From Talpa occidentalis (lineage: Eukaryota; Chordata; Mammalia; Eulipotyphla; Talpidae), in the NCBI RefSeq assembly GCF_014898055.3, contig NW_023603184.1, positions 107,622,615 to 107,686,614 of the forward strand: DNA of 64,000 bases. The letters are read 5' to 3'. The translations under genes and the position numbers were made by a program. Below, one piece after another: positions 22,401-37,400 of the stretch (within the stretch, counting starts at the first letter, position 1; each line of letters opens with the position of its first letter). A model generated the notes under the pieces. It had not been told where the DNA came from and searched no databases. It worked only from the letters and a program-made list of their open reading frames with translations.

Positions 22401-25400
22401 CTGTCTTCACCGTACTTGTTCTTTGCCACAACAGTATATTCAGCATCATCATCTGTAGTTACACTGTTGATTGTTAATTGGTAAAGACCCTTGTCAGTTT
22501 CAAATGTATACTTCTTCTCATCATCGCCTGGTTTGATTTTCTGACCTGATTTATACCATGTTACACGAGGCTCTGGATGGACCGTGATAGTTACTCCAAA
22601 CCGTACATTTTCACCCACATAGGCTGTCTTGTTATAGAGAGGCAGTGTAAATTCCGGTGGCCTTTCCAGGAGTCTCATCGTATCTGTTCTGCGCTTAATT
22701 TTCTTTGTTGTTCTACGGAAGTAATAATCATAAACTTCTCTCACACCTTTAACAAACAGCTCAGCATAAGAACTGTCTTCACCGTAGTCATTGACTACTT
22801 TGCACCTGTAGGTACCATCATCGAATTTGGTGATGTCTTTGACGTACATGGTGGCCACTCCATCTTCATAGGTGATTTCATATTTCTCACCATTCTCCAG
22901 TTGTCTAACACCAAAATACCAGGTTACTTGTGTAGATTGATCATAATTTTCAATTTGGCACACGTATTTGACACTTCCTCCTTCTTCGCCAACTGCATGC
23001 ATTATCTGCCCAGAGATGGGGCCAATTTCAATGGAGGCCACTTTAACTTTAGCCACACTCACTCCTTTTTGAGATCGAATTGCACCACCACAGGAGATCC
23101 TGGCTGCTGACACAACCATGTTGAGGTCTTTCTTGATTAGGTTGTGGTAGTAGCGCCGGTGTTTTAATGTTCTGATAACTTTAGTACTGACTTTTTCTAT
23201 CTTCTGCTTCAGCCAGGGGTGCTGGAGTGCCTCAGATGCTGTCATGCGAGATTTTCTGTCTTTCACTAACAGCCGGTCAACAAAATCCATGGCTTCAAGG
23301 CTAATGTCTTTGAATGCTTCTTCATCAAAAGTATATTCAGCATTCATGATATTTTCAATGATCTGTTGGTTTGTTTCAGCCAGGAAAGGGTTGGTACCAC
23401 TCAGCAGCACATATACCAGTGTTCCGAGTGACCACATGTCTGTGGCTGTACTGACGACATCATGCTGGTGGATTTCAGGTGCACAGTATTCTGGAGCGGT
23501 GAACAGAAGCCTAAAGTTTTCCCCTGGTTTTAGTTGCCGGGCTTGACCAAATTCTATGATTTTAATTATGGAGCTCCTTCTTGTTTGGTAGATGATATTT
23601 TCTGGTCTAATGTCAAAATGTCCAATATTATGATTATGCAAGAATTCAAGTGCTTCACAGACCTGGCGAATATAACTTACAATTTCTCTTTCATTAAGTT
23701 CAAAGGCACTTGTGTTAATACGCTCAAATATGTCAAGTCCTGATATGAACTCAAAGATCATAACTAATTCTTCCATGCTTTCAAATGATTCATGGAGGTA
23801 TAAGATGTTTTTGTGCCTAGCGATATTTAGAATGGATATTTCCTTCTTTACTAAAACTTGATCAGTCCCTTTGACTTTAACAAATTTGGCCATGTATGTC
23901 TTCTTTGAGGATGTTTCTACACAACGGTGGACGATTCCAAACTGACCACGTCCAAGATCTTCTGCTATCATATATTTATCATAGAGTTCCTTGGTTGAAG
24001 AGTGAGATGCTTTAGTTGTGGAAACCTCCCTGGTTTCATCGACTTCTTCATCATAGTTCATAGCTCGGGTCTTATCTTCTTTGGTTATGGTTGGTTCTGA
24101 AGGCTCAGAAGGCTTGCTCAGGCCAAATTTATTTTCAGCTATTACACGGAACTGGTAACTTGTTTTTCCAAATAAGTTGACCACAGTGTAACGTGTTTCT
24201 CGGGCTTGTCCTACACGGATCCATCTTTCTGCAGTAGTGGCACATTTTTCAACAATGTAGTTGGTGATTTTGCTGCCACCATCAGAAGCTGGTTCAGTCC
24301 ACGTTAAGTTCACAGAATCTCGTGAGACATCACTAACTTTGACGCCTCTGGGTGGATCCGGGACATCAGCTACATCCAGTTCAACTGTCTTCTGATCAAT
24401 TCCAAATCTGTTTTTAGCACAGACCACATAGAAACCAGCATCCTTTCTCTCCACTCCACTGGGGAAAACAAGTGATGTGAAGGTCCTTGTTACAATAACT
24501 TGGTAGTGACCATTATTGTCAATGAGATCTTGTCCTTTCTGCCAGGTGATCACAGGATCTGGTTTGCCACTGAAAGGAATTTTGATGCTGACTGCCTCAC
24601 CTCGAAGAGCGTGAACTGCTCCCATGCCTTCAAGAGTTTTAGGCAAGTGTATTTTAGCTGGAACTGTATCAGAATAAGAGAAGAATACAATTTAGCAAGA
24701 CCTAAATTTAGCGAGATCTATTTAAATGCAACTCCCCCATCCTCAACTAATAATGTTATCTAACACAAACCTGATGTTCACTGATTTGTTCTTACCTTCC
24801 ACTTCCAAGGAGGCAGTGCCAGATACTGATCCTCCCTGGTTGGTAGCTCTGACTTGGTAAACTGTGGCATCATCATCTGTGACATTTGCAATGATAAGCT
24901 GGTGGTAGCCACCCTTGAATTCTTGAATCCTGTACTTTAATCCATCTGCAATGATTTCTTTGCCTTGTCTGTACCATTTCACAACAGGTTTTGGATGACC
25001 AGTCACCTTGCAGACCAAAGTAGCATTGCTCTGATATCTGACATTTAGATTTCTCAGTTCCTCTTTAAAGTGTGGGGCCTGAATTGGAACATCGGATTTG
25101 GGAGTGACAGGTTCTGATATTTCACTCCATTCGCTTTCCCCACCTAGATTTTCACATTTCACACGGAACTCATATTCAAGACCTTCAATAAGGTTTTGCA
25201 CTGAAAAGACGGTTTCTCGAATTTCTTCTGTTGTCACCGCGATCCATTTATTCTGCCTCTTCTCACGCTTCTCAAGGTAGTAATTTCTAATCTTTGCACC
25301 TCCATCACTGGCAGGTGGCTTCCAGGCCACAACACAAGAATCTTTTGTGAGAGCAGTAATAGTTGGCTTGCCAGGAACACTTGGCTTTTCTATTTAAACA

Positions 25401-28400
25401 GACAAAAAAAGGACTTAGGTCATGAGGAGAAACAAGCAGCCTATGAGATACTTATTAAGAAAATAAAATGTTATGCACTCAAAGTTCTATTAAAAATAGT
25501 TATACCAGAAAAAATGAAATCGGTTGACCTTGTGCTAAGAAATGTATTAAGACAAAAACTTCCTGGGCCTCCCCTGTGGCGCAGTGGGTTGAGCGCCGCA
25601 CTGTGAAGCTGTCCACAGCCTCTGCATTGCGGGTTTGATCCCGGCCGGCCAGGGAGAGTCCCACATGGCAGGGCAGACCTCTCCTGTCTCGCCCGCTACT
25701 CTGCTCAGCAGTCTCTTTGGTCCGTCTGCCTGGTCTGCTCCCCAGTCTGTCTCTGGTGAATTCTCTCACCCTCCCATGCATCTGGCCTGTACCCCAGCTC
25801 TTGTATAAATAAATAAATCTTTAAAAACAAATAAAATAAAACACAAACTTCCTTATTAGGAAGAAAGGGCTAGATATGCAAAAATTTATTGAAAATGAGA
25901 TAAAAGACATGTATACTTTAACTTAATCTTTGTTATTTCCCTTCACAATTTATTTCTGTTCAAAAGAACTTTATGTTAAGAACTCTCCTGCTGCCCGCTG
26001 CTCCCCTCAGCAGTGTATTTCATCAGTCTGTCTGTTCTGCTCCCTGCTCTGGTGAATCCTCTCACCCTCCTGCGCTTCTGACTGTACCCAGTGCTTGTAT
26101 AAATCAATCAATCAATCTTCTAAAAAAAGAGCTTTATAGTTAAGATGGTATTTTGTCCTATGTAGATTGTTGAGGTTGCACAAGAGCTTGTACTCACCAA
26201 ATGGACTCTTAATGATCACAACTGAGGGGACCTCTAGAGGTTCACTAATGCCAAAGGTATTCTGAGCCGAGACCCGGAAATAATAGCCAGCATTTTCTGT
26301 GAGGTTCACAATTCTACAGGTTGTCACTGAGATGGCTGAAGACACCAATTGCCATTCAGCCCCTTCCTTGGCCTCACATTTCTCCACGACATAGTTGGTG
26401 ATCCAGGAGCCTCCATCATCTTCTGGTGGTTTCCAGCTGATCACCACAGAGTTCTTCAGAAGGGCCTCAATCACAATTGGTCCTGTAGGTTTGTCTGGTT
26501 TATCTGTTGGGAGAAAATCCGATGATAGTGGTTTTTGAAAGTGTCTCCCAAGATTTTTTTTTCTTTAAAAAATAAAGAACACTGAAAACAAAAAATAAAT
26601 ACCTTGTATTTCCACATCAAGGGTGGTGTCAACTGTCCCGTGAATATTGCTGAGTTGCACTTTGTATTTCCCAGCATGAGTTTTATGTTGGACATTCTTC
26701 ATGACAAGGTGAGTATAGTGCTCAGTGTTTTCAATAGTAATGTTTTCTGAGTTATGCAGAGGTTTCTGGCCATGGAACCAAGTGATGGCAGGTACTGGAC
26801 GACCAATGTACATGACATGAATTCGAAGTGTTGAACCCACAGCACCATAATATTTCTCTTTCAGTGGGTAACCAGGATGGAACTGAGGTGTTGCTTGCAG
26901 GAGAAGCTTGCTACTGCTCTCTACTTCTCCAACTTCATTAGTGGCTATGCAGGTATAAACACCTTCATCTTCTTGTTCCTCTGTCATGATTGTCAGAGTA
27001 TGTGTGCGTCCATCTGAAGACATTTTGTATTTGCGACTCTGTACGAGCTCTTTACCAAATCGATACCATTTAATGTCAGGAAGAGGCCTTCCAACAATCT
27101 GGCATGAGAATTGAGCAGCTTCACCCAATTTCGTGGTAACATCTTGCATTTCTTTGCGTACTCCTGGAGCCTCTCCAGCTGAAGGAAATGAAAGTTAATA
27201 TTAAATTCATCGTTGTTACTATTGCATCTATAATCCTCTGTCCTTGTATGTCAGGAATGAATTTATCCTGTTGCTAACACTTTATTAGATACTGTGATTT
27301 ACAAATGAGTCTACTTCTTAAAAACACTTTGCAGTGGTTTACCTGGGGTCATTGGCAAAGTAAGGATTCAGTGAATGTATTGTCACATTATTATGTAGAG
27401 TCACTTTTTTTCTTTATGATGGGGAGGCATTAGTAATATATAGGACTTTAGGGAACTATGAATTCTCTTTATACATTTGTAGTATCTTTGCCCTTTCTTA
27501 CTTTCTCTGAAGTGGGATACATTTGTTGACCCTTCACGTTATGTTAGGAAATGTAAAAATATCTATTGCAGCCAAGGTAAAAATTACTCTAGGAATGTGC
27601 TTATTGAAGTTCACTGCCCCTAACATCTGCAGAGGTTCTGGGCTGGTAATAACTTCCTATGGAACACGTCAACTATTTCGTGTGTGTGCATAGACAGAGG
27701 CAATGATTTCTTTCCAAACACTTGCTCTCCAATAAAGCTTTGTGGAGATCTTCTTGTCATAGAGGAAGAGTTAATCTTAACAGCTGCTTAGTTTATAAGT
27801 CACAAGCAGAGAACTAACAGCTACTTACATGTTAATTTAGTCTTTATAGACATGGCAGTTCTTCGAGGTCTGCTAAGTCCAGTCTCATTTTCAGCAAAAA
27901 CCCTGAATTCATACTCAGTAGCTTCCAGCAACCCCCCTATTGTGAATTGCCTGTCTTTGATGCGCTCCTTATTGCTCTTCTTCCAGGCACTGTCTCCAGA
28001 CTGCCTGTATTCAACCCAGTATCCAAGGATTTCTTTGCCACCATCACATTCAGGTTTCTCCCACTGCAGAGTGATGCTGTCTTTGGATATTGAAAGAATC
28101 TCTAGTTCACCAGGTTGGCTTGGTTTATCTAAAATAGTTTTAAAACAATTGAAAAGGGAATCAGCTTTACTACTGAAAGTAAAGATGGTTTTCCTTTTTG
28201 ACTTTCCCTTTGGAAATTCCGTCCTTACCAAATGGATCTTTGCAAACAACCGGTTCAGAAGCAGGACTGGTCTCACTTAGGCCAACATCATTCTGTGCGA
28301 TGATGCGGAACTGGTATTCAGCATCAGGAACAAGCCCAGTGACAGTGTACATTGTGGTGGTTATCTGGGTCTTGTTGTGTCTGACCCACTTGTCGGTTGA

Positions 28401-31400
28401 TGTCTCTTTGCGTTCAATATAATAGCCTGTGACTCGGGAACCACCATCATCTTTGGGCCGGGACCAGGACAGGCTGACAGAACTCTTGGTGACATCGAGT
28501 ACTTCTGGTGGGTTGCTTGGAGGCTCTGGAGGGTCTGGGAATATCAATGGAAAAGAGTGTTATTTACAAACCTTATAAGCCTGATGGCTTTGTGTCAAAA
28601 CAAGAGTACTGAAAAAGCTTTTGTAATATCGTTGTTGAAGAAGCACTTACTCAGTGGTGTTTTTGGTATGACGGGTTCCTCAGATTTTAGGGGTTTGCTT
28701 ATGCCAAACTGGTTTTCTGCTGAAACGCGGAAATGGTATTCCACATTTTCTTTGAGGCCTTTTACCACCAGAGATGTACCTCGGACTCTGGAATCAATGG
28801 TATACCAGGCAGCCTTAGGCACTTCTCGTCTCTCAAGGATGTAGCCTAAGATGTCTGCACCACCATCATCAGCTGGGGGTCTCCAACTGACTCTTACAGA
28901 GCGTGCCTGTATGTCATCGTATTCAAGAGGCCCTTCTGGTGTATTGGGACTTCCTATCACCTTGACCTTGATGTAAACAGTCTTCTTGCCACATTTGTTT
29001 TCCAGAACCAGGTCATAAGTGCCAGAATCATCCCTGTCTGCTTCTTTGATCACAAGCTCCGTGTGTGTTTCAGATGTTGCGATCATGGCACGCCGGCTGA
29101 CATCTTGGCCATCCTTGGTCCATTTACATATTGGGAATGGTTTTCCTTTGATTGGTATGGTTAGTCGGATGACTCCACCTTGTCTTACAGAGATGCCTTC
29201 CTGGTATCTTTCATCAAGTTCATAATCAGGATATTCTGGGTGGGGGGGAAGTAGAGTTACAATTAGTTTTTTTTTTTTTTTTTTTTTGAGAAGGTAGGAA
29301 ATAAACCTTATGAAAATTTTAGCAGAAAGTAAATAGTCCTATGTCTTACCAAGCATTTCAGTGACTTTGACTGTTCCTGGCACCTCAGCAGGTTCCCCAG
29401 GTCCACCAGCATTACAAGCTAGGACACGGAATCTGTATTCAGCACCCTGAGGTAGGTGTGTTAGCGTATACTCCCGAATCTTGGTTGGGGTAGTGTTACA
29501 TTTGGTCCATTCATGTTGATCCACTTTTTGCATTTCAATCAAGTAGCCTGTGACTTTAGATCCTCCTTCATCTTCCGGAACACTCCATGCCAGGGAGACT
29601 GATGTTCTTGTTGTATCTGTAACTCTTGGGTTTTGTGGCTTTCCTGGAGGAGCTGGAATAAGAATAAGGCAACAGTAAAATTGCTAAAGTTGCTGCAAAG
29701 TTAAAGCAACTGTACCACTTAACAGATTAAGTGAGTTGTGGAAACGTGAAGTGTTATTATTAGAATATTGTTTTGTTAAAATTACATTTTATCAGTTAAA
29801 AGTACTTATAGCTCTTGCTTTTTACTTTGTCTTACATATTTATGATTACTACTATCTTGATTTATCAGTAGTTTTTAAAGTGCTTTTGGAAATACTAAAT
29901 GGTTTGAAAACTTTGTGATATAGGGCATAATATAAATCCTATTTTAAAGGAGAAAATAAATTCAACAATATACACAGTTATTTGCCAAAAACTGCTATGA
30001 TTGGAGTGGAGGTAACCCACAAAGCAACACAAGTAAACTTTCTGACATGATGAAAATATTCAATATTTTGATTGTGAGGATGGTTTTGCAAAAATACACT
30101 TTCTAAAACTTCTAAAGTTATATGTTGAGAAGGATGAATTTGACTACATTAAATTGTACTAAAATGAACTAGACTCATGCAAAACATATTTACCAATTGG
30201 ATCCATGGCAACAGTGGGTTTGGAAGGACGACTTGGTTTTCCAGTCCCTCTTGCATTAATGGCTGTGACACGGTGTTCATATTCTAAGCCTTCAATAAGG
30301 CCAGTGGAACGATAGCGTGTCATTGTCACTGGCATTTTATTGACACGGACCCATCGATCTGCTCTCACTTCTTTGCGCTCCACGATATATCCAGTCACTT
30401 GGGAGCCACCATCCTCTTCGGGTGGATACCAAGTAAGTGTCATGCCATCACGGGAGACATCAAATACCTGCAGTGTTTCTGGAGGTCCAGGAATACCTGC
30501 AGCAAGACAGAGGGAAACATCATATGGCAATATGAATAAAAAACAAAGCCACATTGCTTATATGTGGCTTAGCTTTTTGAATGATGTTTAAGACTCTTAT
30601 ATTATTCCAGTGTTTTCATTTTTGTACTTTCCTTGCTACTCCTGGTTTTCTTCAATTCTATCAACATCTATTAAGCATGCTACTTACTGTACTTACATGT
30701 ACTCACTATAACATAACCAGTCCTTTCTTCCTCCATCCCTTCCTGATTCCCTTCTCTCTTTCATTAAACAAAGCAAAACAAAACCAAAAAACAATCTAAC
30801 CACATTGAAGACTTCCAGATAAAGGGGACTTAGAAACCTTAGAAGGGTTCTGGGGTTAATTTTTGAACTTTTTGCTTATGCCAGACATATTAAAAACAAA
30901 TTGCGTTTTTCTGATAACAGTAAGAATTAGAGATAGGGGAAAGGCGGCCTTACTGATGCTGCTGCGACATTCTATGATCTCAGACTGCAAATAGGAGCCA
31001 ATTCCAAAGCGGTTTGTTGCAGCCACACGGAACACATATTCATTTCCTTCTGTGAGTCTGGTAAACTTAAATGTCGTCCTCGTCACTGATTCAGACACGG
31101 GCAGCCATCCTGGACGATGCGCATCACGCTGTTCTACCACGTAACCACTCAGTGGAGCACCACCATCCAATTCTGGTGGTTCCCAGGAAATGACAACTGA
31201 AGTAGCATCAATTTCATCAAACTTGATAGGGCCAGTTGGCGGACCAGGCTTGTCTAGGAACCAAAAATAAATCCAGGAAGTTAATTTTCACTTCAAATCA
31301 TAATTGGGCCAACTTGCTGATGTCTTTATCACCGATCCTTACCAAGAATGATAACTTTAATGGTTTCTGAAGCAGTTCCAGTTACATTCTTCAATTCAAG

Positions 31401-34400
31401 TGTATATTCTCCAGTATCTCTGATGGTAGTTTCACGAATGGTTAATTTAGTCACCTTAGTATGAGTTTCAACTGTGACACGCTCTGATTCTCTCAGTTTA
31501 GAACCAGCAAAGAACCAGGAAGCAGCAGGTGGTGGGCGACCAGCAATTGGTATCACCAGTTCTATTGGTTTACCCGCGGGCACGTGGATGGTCTTTTGAG
31601 GCATCGTAGAGAGATCAATTGTTGGCAATACTGAGAGAAAGAAATTAGGCATGTATTCTTTAGCATGAACTCTAATGAAACAGTTTCATAAATTCTGAAT
31701 GTTTTCTTTACCATTATTATCAATATTGGCTATTGGCTACATTACCTCTGAGGTCTTGTACAGTCACGGGCGCGACGATCTCTCTTGGTTCTGACACACC
31801 TTTCTCATTTTGTGCTCTTACTCTAAATGAGTACTGTTCACCTTCATTTAAGGAAATAACAGTGTGCTCTAGGACTGTGGGTTTTACGTTGACAACCTTC
31901 ATCCATCTCTCTGTGCCAGCTTTGCAGGCCTCAAGAACATAGCCAGTGAGTCGGCTACCACCATCGTAGAGTGGTTTTTCCCAGGCAAGGGTAACAGTTG
32001 ATTTGGTGACATCGACTACTTCTAGCTTTGTGGGGACCAAAGGTACTTCTGAGACCAGCACGGCGTCAGATGTTTCGCAAGGTTCTCCAATGCCATAAAT
32101 GTTTTCTGGAAATACTCTGAAATAGTACATGGTTCCTTCTACCAGTCCAGAAATTCGGTAAAGTGTCTTGCTGCATTTGGTCGTTACTGTTTTGAATGCT
32201 CTCATGGCAGCTTCACGCTTTTCAATAATGTAATTATTGACTGGAGCTCCACCATCAATCGTTGGAATTTCCCAAGTAATGGTCACAGAATCTCTTGATA
32301 CTTCCTTAACTTTCACTGAAGGACAGGGGCCAGGAGTATCTACAAAACAGAATGAAGAATCCAATTGTATTTGCTTGTTTAGTTGATACATTTGTGAGTG
32401 TGTTTGTTTGGGTAGGAAAATACATCCAACGTTGTTTCTCTCTAGAGAAGCAATCATTCATAATATATTTAGAGAATCTACATGCAGTATAGTCAATTTT
32501 AAGACAAATGCTTACCATATACTTTTACAAGGACTGTTGCTGATTTCTTGCCAGATTGATTTTCAGCTTCAATGGTGTATTTTCCAGCATCATACCGGTT
32601 AACTTTGTCTACCATAAGTAAAGAATAGCTCTCAGTGTTGTCAATAATTGCCCGGCTCGCAAGGTCAATGCCCTTTTTGCTCCATGTGATGACGGGAGGT
32701 GGTCTTCCAGATACAGACACCATTAGGCGCAGTGAAGCCCCAGCTCTGAGGGTCACAGTCTTCTTCAAATCATCTGCAAGCTCGAGATCGGGTATTTCTG
32801 GAAAGTAAATGTCAAAACTTAATTCATGAACAGAGATGATAAGAAAACTGTTCACCCAAAAGCTTATGTTATAAATACCTAGTCTTTCCATGGGCTCAAT
32901 TTCTGCAGTTGATTCGCTGTAATCACTCATACCCTTCATGTTCACAGCAGCAACTCTGAAGGAGTATTTCTGGCCCATTTTAAGGTCTGGCACAGTGAAT
33001 TCATTATTTCTTATTGTGGCATTGGTATGCACTCGGCACCACTGATCCGTGTCCTTCTCTTGCATTTCAAGAACATACCCTATGATATCAGCACCACCAT
33101 CATACATGGGCTTGGTCCATGCCAAACTAATGCTGCGTTTGGTGGTATCTACAACTCTTGGTGCAGAAGGTGGTCCAGGAGTATCTGTGGAATTCAGAAA
33201 GAGGAATGCAGATATTACACAGATGAGGAAAGTTTGAGATTGGTATTTTTGGTTTTCAAGACTCGCAAAGGCATTATTGCTCTCTGTCCACACTTAGTAA
33301 GATAATTTTTGTAACTGGGCTCTTCTGATATTACAGGACATCCCTGTATGCTATATTGTCATTATCATCACCATCATTGTCATCATCATTTTATGAAATA
33401 AACTGCTTCATAAAGGTGGATATTTCTTTCCTACTTTGGTTAGCTATTCTGTATTCTTTAAGCTTATTGCTTCAAGTGCCTGTTCTTTTATTTAGTTGCT
33501 CAGCTTGCACAGGGTTAATATCACTTGTCACCTCTACATTTTTTTAAAGATTTATTTATTTATGCATACAAGAACTGGGGTACAGGCCAGAGGTGCGGGG
33601 GCAGGGGGGGGGTTGTGTGTGTGATAGGATTACCAGAGACAGAGTAGGGAACAGAAGAGGCGGATTGCCTGAAATACTGCTGAGGGTAGCAGCGGGCGAG
33701 TAAGGAGAGGTCTGCTGCACCATGTGGGTCACCTCCCTGGCCAGGGATCAAACTGGTGCTACAGAGGCTGCTGACAGCTTTGTAGTGCTGTATCTTAACC
33801 CTTTGCACCCCCAGGGAGGCCCCCACCTCTATATTTTTAATGACTGAATAGTTATTTTTAATAACTGAATAGTTCCCTCTATTCAGCCCCAGAGATTTAT
33901 TCCTTTGAGTTTCTGGGCTCAAAATCTGTACAAGAATTTGCCACTTATTTTTAAAGCACATGTGATGTTTGTTACTTAGTAAAATACCAGAAACTTTAGC
34001 CTTGGCTAAGCCTCTCCTTAAAAGAGACTTTTTTCAGTAGTCATCACTATAATGTATTTTCTCCATTCTTAGGAAGATTTATAAAATATGTGTGTCCTTT
34101 TAATATTGGCAGTTTAATTTTTTCACACAGATTGGAAAATACTGCAACAATCTTTAGCAAAGCAATTGCTAACTCATTGATAGAAATGGTAGTTTAAATG
34201 TTCCCTATCTTAGACTATATTGAAGAGCCCTCTAATAAGTATGTTTTTCTAGACCATTCATAAATTCAATAAATTTTTGGAAATGGCATGCAGGAAAAAT
34301 TGTTTGTAATATGATTTTGATGGGCATGGGATTTTTGTGTGATTCTTGGAACTCACATGATGGTTCTTTGCATGAGATAAAGTTGGAAGCTTCGCTGGGT

Positions 34401-37400
34401 TCGCTGTTACCAGCAGCATTCACTGCCGTCACCCGGAACTGGTAATCACAGCCTTCCATCAGGCCTGTCACCTTCAGCCTGGTGTCATACACCACATAGT
34501 CTTTGTTGACACGTGTCCAGCGCAAGCTCTTCTTCTCACGTTTGTCTACTAGGTAGTTGCTGATCTCATTACCACCATCAGATTCAGGTTCTGTCCACTG
34601 AATGATGATATGTTCTTTGCCAGCCCCAACTTCTTCAGGTATGCCAGGTTGTGATGGAATAGCTGTTTATATTTTTATGAAAACAAAGATGATCAGAATT
34701 GTATAAAATCACTTTTGATATGACTGTCCCCCTCCCCTTCCCCAGATGCCATTACATTTCAACTACTGAGTTGACTGGAAGCATTAATACTCACTGAATG
34801 AGTTTCTGGCTATAATTGGCTCTGATTCAATAGGCACACCAGGGCCATATTTGTTTACTGCCCTCACTCGGAATATGTATTCATTGTTCTTGATGAGTCT
34901 GGTGACCACATAGGATAGGGTGGGGCATTCGCCTTCCACGATCACCCAGTGGAGTCTGCTGGTCTCGCGTCTTTCTACGATGTAGTGAGTTATTTCTGCT
35001 CCTCCATCTTCCTGAGGAAGGCTCCAGGATAAAGTGCATTTCTCCTCTGTTACTCTGCTGACAGTGAGCTTGCCACATGGGCCAGGGGAATCTGAAACAG
35101 GTGTAGTGACAATCAGTGACGAAGATCAGTCTTTGCCCACACTTCAAAATGCTGTACAAATAAAAGAACAATTGATATGCTTACCCAGAACTTTGACCAT
35201 GACAGACACTGCCTTGGTCCCACTGGCATTCTTCACGGTTAAAGTATATTTTCCACTATCACTTCTGTCACAAAACTTGATCACAGCAGTTGCTCGTTTG
35301 CCAGTATATTGCAAAGACACCTTTTCACAAAGATCTAGTTCCTTGTCCCCTTTGGTCCAGATAATTTTGGGTTCAGGTTTGCCACTCACTGCGGCATCAA
35401 GAACAAGATCTGAGCCTGCTCTGATGGTAACCAGTTCACCCTGTAATCTGGCATCCAGTTCAGCTTTTGGTGGAGCTGTCATAGGCAAAAATAGATGTGA
35501 GTGAGTATATGACAGTTTATTTTCACATAAACTATGATAGTTTAAAAGGAAAACATTGACTTACCATATTCATCTCTGCAAGTGACAGGGCCAGTAGATT
35601 CTGATCCTTTGCTTATTACACCTGCTGCATTCTTGGCCAGCACACGGAATTCATAAGTATCTCCTTCACTGAGAGCAGTCACGGTGAAGAAATTGTCGGA
35701 CACAATAGTATAGTTGCACTTCAGCCAGCGACCATCTCCAACTTCACTGACTGGCTTACGCTCTATGATGTAGCCCACAATCTTACTGCCTCCATCATAT
35801 ACTGGGGCAGACCAAATCAGTGATACTGTTGCTCTTGTGACATCTGTCACCTCTGGTCTTCCTGGTGCATCTGGAAGGGATGCAAAAATATGATTAAAAA
35901 TACAAATCTGAATTCTGATAATAATAATAAATAATAATAATAATGATGATGATGATGATGACGGTAATGTGCTCCTAAGTTTTGATACCTACCAACTGGG
36001 TTTTGAGCCATTATGGGTCTTGAAGCTTCACTGGCTTTGCTGACACCGGCAGCATTGAGTGCGTATGTTCTAAACTGATATTCCAGTCCTTCTACCAAAC
36101 CGGTCACCTTGTAGTTACATTCTAAGCATGGCACTTTGTTTTCTTTTACCCAAAGAATGGTGTTCCGTTCTTTCTTCTCAACCCAATAGCCAATGATTTT
36201 ACTGCCACCATCATGGTAGGGTTCTTCCCAACGAATAGACATGGCATTGGCAGACACATAGTAGACCTGAGGTCTGGTTGGAGCACTTGGTGGGACTAAA
36301 TATAAACACAGGGATCAAATATGAATACAGTTTTCTCAAAGGCAGGGAAAATATTGAATTCTAGAGACTTTGAAATCTGATTTCAATTTTTCTTACCAAA
36401 TGGATGCTCAGCAGTTACTGGAATTGATTCTAGAGGCTTGCTGACACCAAATCTGTTCTCTGAACTGACACGGAATGAATATTCCATGTATTTTCTGAGA
36501 TGAGTGACTTTAATCTGAGTGCGCTTGACACTGGAGTTGACAAGCTGCCAGGCTGTTGTACCTGATTCACGTTTTTCAACAATGTAATTAGTAATTTCAC
36601 TGCCTCCATCATCTTTAGGTTCAGCCCATGATAGGACACATGATTCGACAGAGACAGATGAGACCTCAATGGGGCCAGTTACTGGACCAGGCCTTCCAAT
36701 TACCACAACTGTGATGGTAAATGTTTTAACACCAGCTGTGTTTTCCAGGGTCAAGAAGTATCTTCCAGAGTCACCTCTCATGCTGTCCTTTACAGTCAGG
36801 GTGGTTTTATCTTTTGTAGTTGTAATACTCAACCGATCTGTCTCTTTAAGTCTCATTTCTTCAAGCTTCCATGTTACTTTGGGGGCAGGACGGCCACTGA
36901 TTGGCACGTCAATGGTAAATGTGCTCCCTGCTTTGCAAGTTATGAGCTGATTGGTAATTCCAGTAAGATCAGCAGTAGGCTCGATTTGAGGCTCCTTGAT
37001 GATAACAGAAGAAAAGGCTTCCCGGGGCTCACTGTAGCCAGCATCATTCTTAGCCTTCACACGGAATTCATATTCAGTGTTCTCAACAAGGCGCTCTACT
37101 GTAAAAGTCAGCTGTTTGGTGTGACCAGCTGCAGTCCAGAAGTCAGATCCCTTTTGTCTCATTTCAACCAAGTAGTCAGTAATCCGACTGCCTCCATCAT
37201 GTTCAGGTTTAAGCCAAGCTAAGACTGCAGAGGATTTGCTTGTGTCGACAATATCAAGTCTCCTAGGAGGAGCAGGCTGTTCTGTGGCTAATATTGGTTC
37301 TGGCATTTCATAGGCTTCACCAATACCATACTCATTTTCTGCAGAAACACGGAAATAGTATGGAACTCCTTCTGTCAGTTCACTGACCTTGAGGATCTGT

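Larger units (their letters stand above)
25390..26197 (-). other. TTN intron 356 with two SINE insertions
   Basis: 808-bp intron that contains one full-length and one 5'-truncated copy of the window's SINE family, both on the plus strand and so antisense to titin. Confidence 0.9.

Noticed and set aside
22577..23110. 177-codon plus-strand frame antisense to titin M1/M2 (and many similar plus-strand frames across 18.9-63.8 kb)
   Set aside because: Shadow of the strong minus-strand coding sequence. There is no splice structure, domain or start context supporting expression as protein.
32499..33293. One continuous 264-codon exon
   Set aside because: The frame crosses an 81-bp stretch that lacks Ig/Fn3 character and has clean GT and AG signals at both ends. 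Removing it restores the conserved ERL-EIPDLEL join, so it is two exons with a stop-free intron.
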